Shown: positions 6,834-9,935 of the stretch, in pieces
Numbering within the stretch: position 1 is the first letter of the stretch
Layout: each line of letters begins with the position of its first letter
Assembly: GCA_018623655.1 (NCBI GenBank)
Contig: JAAZVG010000048.1
Location: forward strand, 1-9,935
Direction: 5' to 3'
Source: Flavobacteriaceae bacterium
GTDB lineage: Bacteria > Bacteroidota > Bacteroidia > Flavobacteriales > Flavobacteriaceae
Length of the DNA: 9,935 nt
Translations under genes and position numbers: made by a program
Notes under the pieces: generated by a model
The model's database searches: none
Seen by the model: only the letters and a program-made list of their open reading frames with translations
Told to the model about the DNA's origin: nothing

Positions 6834-8441
6834 TTACAATCGAACGAGGAAATTCTCATCCACCGTCGGAGTGTTTTTTCCGCTATAACGAAACGATTGC
6901 CATTTAGTCGTTGGGGTAATCCACCTAGGTTTTCCGTCGAGGTAAATTCTTACGGGCATATAGAAGTTTACAATGCTTTCCTCAAATCGAAAGCGAATGC
7001 GATTACCTGCCCGTTGAAATACTAATTTGGGTATGTTCGCCTTTCTTAAATACTGATCGAAGAACAAATTGAGCGATAAATCAAGCTGGTTTGAAATAAA
7101 TTTCTCAAGGGTTTCGCTACTAATTACTTCATGGTAAAAGTGAACAGATAAAGATCTCAGAAGATCTCTCCATTTTTTGTCATCATCAACAATGGTTCGA
7201 AGCATGTTAAGAATGTTTGACCCTTTATAGTAGATATCCCCAGTCGCGTCATGGTTAATCCCACGAGGACCAACCATGGGTTGTTTATTTTGAATACGCT
7301 TTCGTGTACCAATTACGTACTCAGCACCTGTTTTTTTCGATTGATGATAATCTAAATAAAGCGATTCACTGTAAGCAGTAAACCCTTCTTGTATCCATAA
7401 ATCAGATTTGTCGTCTGCGGTAATACTATTTGCAAACCATTCATGTCCTGCTTCATGGATGATAATAAAATCAAAGGTTAAGCCATGACCTGTTCCAGAC
7501 AGGTCAGTACCTCGATACCCATTTTTATAACCGTTTCCGTAGGTTACTGCCGATTGATGTTCCATTCCAAGATACGGGACTTCAATGAGTTTAAAGCCAT
7601 CTTGGTAAAAAGGGTAGGGCCCCATCCAATATTCAAAAGCTTGGAGCATTTTCGGTACTTGTTGAAATTGCTTCTTCGCAGCTTCTAGATTTTCAGGTAA
7701 TACGTAGTAGGTAAGGTCTAAGGTACCACTTTCACCTTCATAGGTCTCACTAAAAGAAACATAATCTGCGATATTAAAACTGATCGCGTAGTTGTTAATA
7801 GGGCTCTTGACCTCCCAAGTCCAATAGCTTTTGCCGTTTTCAATTTTTTGATCGGTTAATCGACCATTACTAACTGCGGTAAGACCTTCAGGTACGATTA
7901 GGGTAATTTGTGCCCCATTTTCAGGTTCATCATAGGAATGATCCTTGTTGGGCCACCATATACTTGAACCAATACCTTGATTAGCAGTTGCTATGAAAGG
8001 GTTTTCGTTCGAATCCGTCGTCCAAACGACACCTCCGTCCCAGGGTGCATTTTCGGCTTCTTTGGGAATGCCACTGAAGTAGGTCGTGATCGCCGTTTGA
8101 TCACCCACCATTAATCTTGAATCAAGCGTGATATAATGGGCTAATTCGTTTTTTGTAAAGCTTCGTTTTATCCCATTAGCATCAATAACTGAATCAAGGA
8201 TCATCGGAGATTGAAGGTCGATTTGAAGTGTAGTTTGATTGGGTTTTAGTACTTCGAAGAATATTTTATTTGACCCTTCAATTGCTTTTGATTCGGGATG
8301 AATGTTTACTTCGAGCTCATATCGTATTAGGTTCCACCATAGTCTTTCATCAGAACGCTTTCCTAATAAAAGGTCTCTTTCGGACACCTGTGCGCTAGCT
8401 GCATAAGTTATCAGCAAGCTAAGAAGTAGCCACCTTCTCAT
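6834..8441 (-). CDS. Exported M1-family zinc aminopeptidase (short form)
   Basis: M1 peptidases remove N-terminal amino acids from peptides. This 535-residue protein has a signal peptide (about 1-17, MRRWLLLSLLITYAASA). The N-terminal beta domain spans roughly 20-235, and the thermolysin-like catalytic domain follows. The zinc site is HEAGHEW (His329, Glu330, His333) with the third ligand Glu352 in QEGFTAYSE, giving the exact HEXXH-x18-E spacing. YYKGSN (404-409) matches the family YEKG element, so Tyr404 is the likely transition-state tyrosine. The substrate-recognition motif is GMEHQ (292-296) instead of the usual G-x-M-E-N. The large helical C-terminal domain of PepN-type enzymes is missing; a short beta-rich tail (about 470-535) ends the protein. 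Start ATG overlaps the stop of the M28 gene (ATGA). Periplasmic or surface peptide degradation alongside the M28 enzyme is the likely job. Confidence 0.95.
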   Translation of the reverse strand: MRRWLLLSLLITYAASAQVSERDLLLGKRSDERLWWNLIRYELEVNIHPESKAIEGSNKIFFEVLKPNQTTLQIDLQSPMILDSVIDANGIKRSFTKNELAHYITLDSRLMVGDQTAITTYFSGIPKEAENAPWDGGVVWTTDSNENPFIATANQGIGSSIWWPNKDHSYDEPENGAQITLIVPEGLTAVSNGRLTDQKIENGKSYWTWEVKSPINNYAISFNIADYVSFSETYEGESGTLDLTYYVLPENLEAAKKQFQQVPKMLQAFEYWMGPYPFYQDGFKLIEVPYLGMEHQSAVTYGNGYKNGYRGTDLSGTGHGLTFDFIIIHEAGHEWFANSITADDKSDLWIQEGFTAYSESLYLDYHQSKKTGAEYVIGTRKRIQNKQPMVGPRGINHDATGDIYYKGSNILNMLRTIVDDDKKWRDLLRSLSVHFYHEVISSETLEKFISNQLDLSLNLFFDQYLRKANIPKLVFQRAGNRIRFRFEESIVNFYMPVRIYLDGKPRWITPTTKWQSFRYSGKNTPTVDENFLVRL

Positions 8442-9769
8442 CGAGCGATAGCATTTGGAAATACGACGAGGCTTTCATGCCCAGTTTTACTGACGGCTGA
8501 AACTCCAAAAAAGAAATTATCGATAACCACACCAGATAGAGTGAGCTCATTGGCATCTTTTATGATACGACTGTGTTGCCATTGAGATGAGGTGGTATCT
8601 CTCCAGTATACTTTGTAATGGTCTGCACCTTCAACAGCCGACCATTTTAGCTTGGCACTGGCTTCTACAACACCTCCGATAGCTACCTTTTCTGGCTCGG
8701 GCACTGCCCATCCAAGACTAGCTAGCGTTATTGCGTTTACAGCAGTTAGTTTTGCTGCATAATCGAAGTCAACATGCTCGAAAGTATCGCCGTAGTTGAT
8801 CCCGTTTTCGGTGCGAAGGTCTTGATGTTGTTGTGTGTAATTTTCATGAGCTTCCATAATACGAATTCCTGCAAATCCGGCATCATTGAAAGGGCGGTGG
8901 TGTCCTCCTCGACCAAATCGATCCAAGCGATAAATCATCATAGGGTTTAAGTCGGTAATGTAAGTGCTTGTTAGGCGATGTACGTAGCGTGCCAGTTGTC
9001 TTGAATGACCATCGACTTCACCACCGTAGAATCTTCTAGCCCTGCGGTTGCGTTCGCTTTCAGTGACTGGTACTGGTTCTGAAAAGATTCTAAAATCTTT
9101 GTTACTAATATAGCCGTCGACTCCTTTGATGTTTCCGATCATATCATTATTGAGAATTCCGATGATATCCCATCCCTGGGCCTTTGCATATTCTGCCAAT
9201 CCCTTACCTCCGAAAAGACCTTGTTCTTCACCAGAGAGCCCTACAAAAACGACACTTTGTTCAAAATTATATTTAGATAAAATTCGTGCAGCTTCAATCG
9301 TACCAGCCATTCCACTTGCATTGTCATTGGCGCCAGGACTGTCTGAGGTGAAATCAGTAGGGTCGCTTACTCTAGAATCAATATCTCCACTCATTAAAAT
9401 ATAGCGATTAGGATATTTTGTTCCACGTTTGATAGCGACAACATTAACCACTTCAACATCATGTACGATTCGCTCGTTGGTTCCTTTCTTTACCAAATTC
9501 TTTTGATAGAAGACCTCTAAGCAGTCTCCGCAATCTTTTGAAATCTTTTCAAATTCAGCCTTGATCCATCGACGGGCGGCTCCGATACCTCGTTTTTTTG
9601 AAATCGTATCACTAAGTGTATGTCTTGTACCAAATTCGGTTAAGGTTTTAATGTCTGACTTAATGCGTTCAGCAGAAATTGCTTCACTGATGACGTATAG
9701 GTGTTCATCGGTCTGAGCGCTAAGGGTGAGGGTCGCGACACTTAAAAAAGTAAAAAAAATCTTTTTCAT
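8438..9769 (-). CDS. Exported M28-family metallopeptidase with FN3 tail
   Basis: The 443-residue protein has a signal peptide (about 1-18, MKKIFFTFLSVATLTLSA) and an M28 dizinc peptidase domain (about 30-350). Visible metal and catalytic residues are Asp131 in GDIDSR, bridging Asp149 in SPGANDNASG (144-153), general base Glu181 and ligand Glu182 in SGEEQGLFG, Asp209 in NNDMIGN, and probably His315 in QQHQDLR. The first zinc ligand, normally His in a GHxDS motif, is Asp129 here (GDIDS). Because the other ligands are intact, the enzyme may still bind metal, and this may define a subfamily rather than a dead enzyme. Residues about 358-440 look like a fibronectin type III domain (KLKWSAVEGADHYKVYW, 374-390), perhaps for substrate or envelope binding. 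The start overlaps the stop of the upstream decarboxylase, and the end overlaps the M1 start, both as ATGA. An aminopeptidase role is likely; substrate preference is unknown. Confidence 0.93.
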   Translation of the reverse strand: MKKIFFTFLSVATLTLSAQTDEHLYVISEAISAERIKSDIKTLTEFGTRHTLSDTISKKRGIGAARRWIKAEFEKISKDCGDCLEVFYQKNLVKKGTNERIVHDVEVVNVVAIKRGTKYPNRYILMSGDIDSRVSDPTDFTSDSPGANDNASGMAGTIEAARILSKYNFEQSVVFVGLSGEEQGLFGGKGLAEYAKAQGWDIIGILNNDMIGNIKGVDGYISNKDFRIFSEPVPVTESERNRRARRFYGGEVDGHSRQLARYVHRLTSTYITDLNPMMIYRLDRFGRGGHHRPFNDAGFAGIRIMEAHENYTQQHQDLRTENGINYGDTFEHVDFDYAAKLTAVNAITLASLGWAVPEPEKVAIGGVVEASAKLKWSAVEGADHYKVYWRDTTSSQWQHSRIIKDANELTLSGVVIDNFFFGVSAVSKTGHESLVVFPNAIAR

Positions 9770-9935
9770 AAGGATAAATTCGATAAGTGTTTTTGGTTTT
9801 TGACCACCTGCCTTATCTCATCTAGTAATTGGCTGAGATGATTTAATTCAGTTAATGGATTCATTAAACTTACCCTAAGATAATGAGAACCATCTAAATG
9901 AGTTTGCACTATATAATAATCGCTATTCTTTAAAA
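9766..9935 (-). CDS. C-terminus of a PLP-dependent group II decarboxylase (5' part missing)
   Basis: Fifty-five codons and a TGA stop are visible; the rest lies beyond the window. The segment YYIVQTHLDG (6-15) followed by YLRVSLMNPLT (18-28) and the helix HLSQLLDEIRQVV (32-44) matches the C-terminal end of pyridoxal-phosphate decarboxylases of the aromatic amino acid/glutamate/diaminobutyrate group. The LRVxLMNPxT stretch is the most diagnostic. The PLP lysine is outside the window, so activity and substrate cannot be judged. The TGA overlaps the M28 start as ATGA, so this gene heads the visible leftward operon. The call rests on a short C-terminal signature. Confidence 0.72.
   Translation of the reverse strand, partial: LKNSDYYIVQTHLDGSHYLRVSLMNPLTELNHLSQLLDEIRQVVKNQKHLSNLSL

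Noticed and set aside
9126..9404. Rightward open frame of 92 codons inside the M28 gene
   Set aside because: It is antisense to the conserved catalytic region, and its protein has no recognisable features.

Overview
The window looks like a chromosomal segment from a marine-type Bacteroidota, most likely a flavobacterium-like lineage. The evidence is the protein families present (VPS10/BNR repeat protein, short secreted M1 peptidase, M28 peptidase with an FN3 tail), signal peptides ending in 'SAQ' or 'AQA', start codons preceded by A/T-rich sequence with no clear Shine-Dalgarno, and one TAnnTTTG-type promoter match. It is gene-dense, with no gap over 150 bases. I saw no mobile element, CRISPR array, tRNA or rRNA.

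Left part (1-2103). A leftward gene for a small exported rhodanese-domain protein is cut by the window edge exactly at its predicted catalytic cysteine. It diverges across a 145-base control region from rightward trxB (thioredoxin reductase). The trxB stop overlaps the start of a DUF4442 (hotdog-fold) gene, and a 70-residue hypothetical protein follows. The last 26 bases of that small gene overlap, tail to tail, the end of oxyR.

Right part (2078-9935). Six genes point left in one uninterrupted run. In transcription order they are: the end of a PLP-dependent group II decarboxylase, an exported M28 peptidase, an exported M1 peptidase, a large exported VPS10/BNR-repeat protein, a PaiB-like FMN-binding protein, and the peroxide sensor OxyR. 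Three of the five junctions are 4-base ATGA overlaps and the other two gaps are 37 and 40 bases, so one transcript is plausible.

Two themes emerge. The first is envelope peptide processing: the M28 and M1 enzymes, with the VPS10 protein perhaps acting as a scaffold or chaperone. The second is thiol and flavin redox control: rhodanese, TrxB, the PaiB-like flavoprotein, and OxyR with both sensing cysteines. No clearly new defence or mobile system is visible. The points most worth checking are the PaiB-OxyR coupling, the aspartate replacing the first zinc-ligand histidine in the M28 enzyme, and the convergent gene overlap without a visible terminator.
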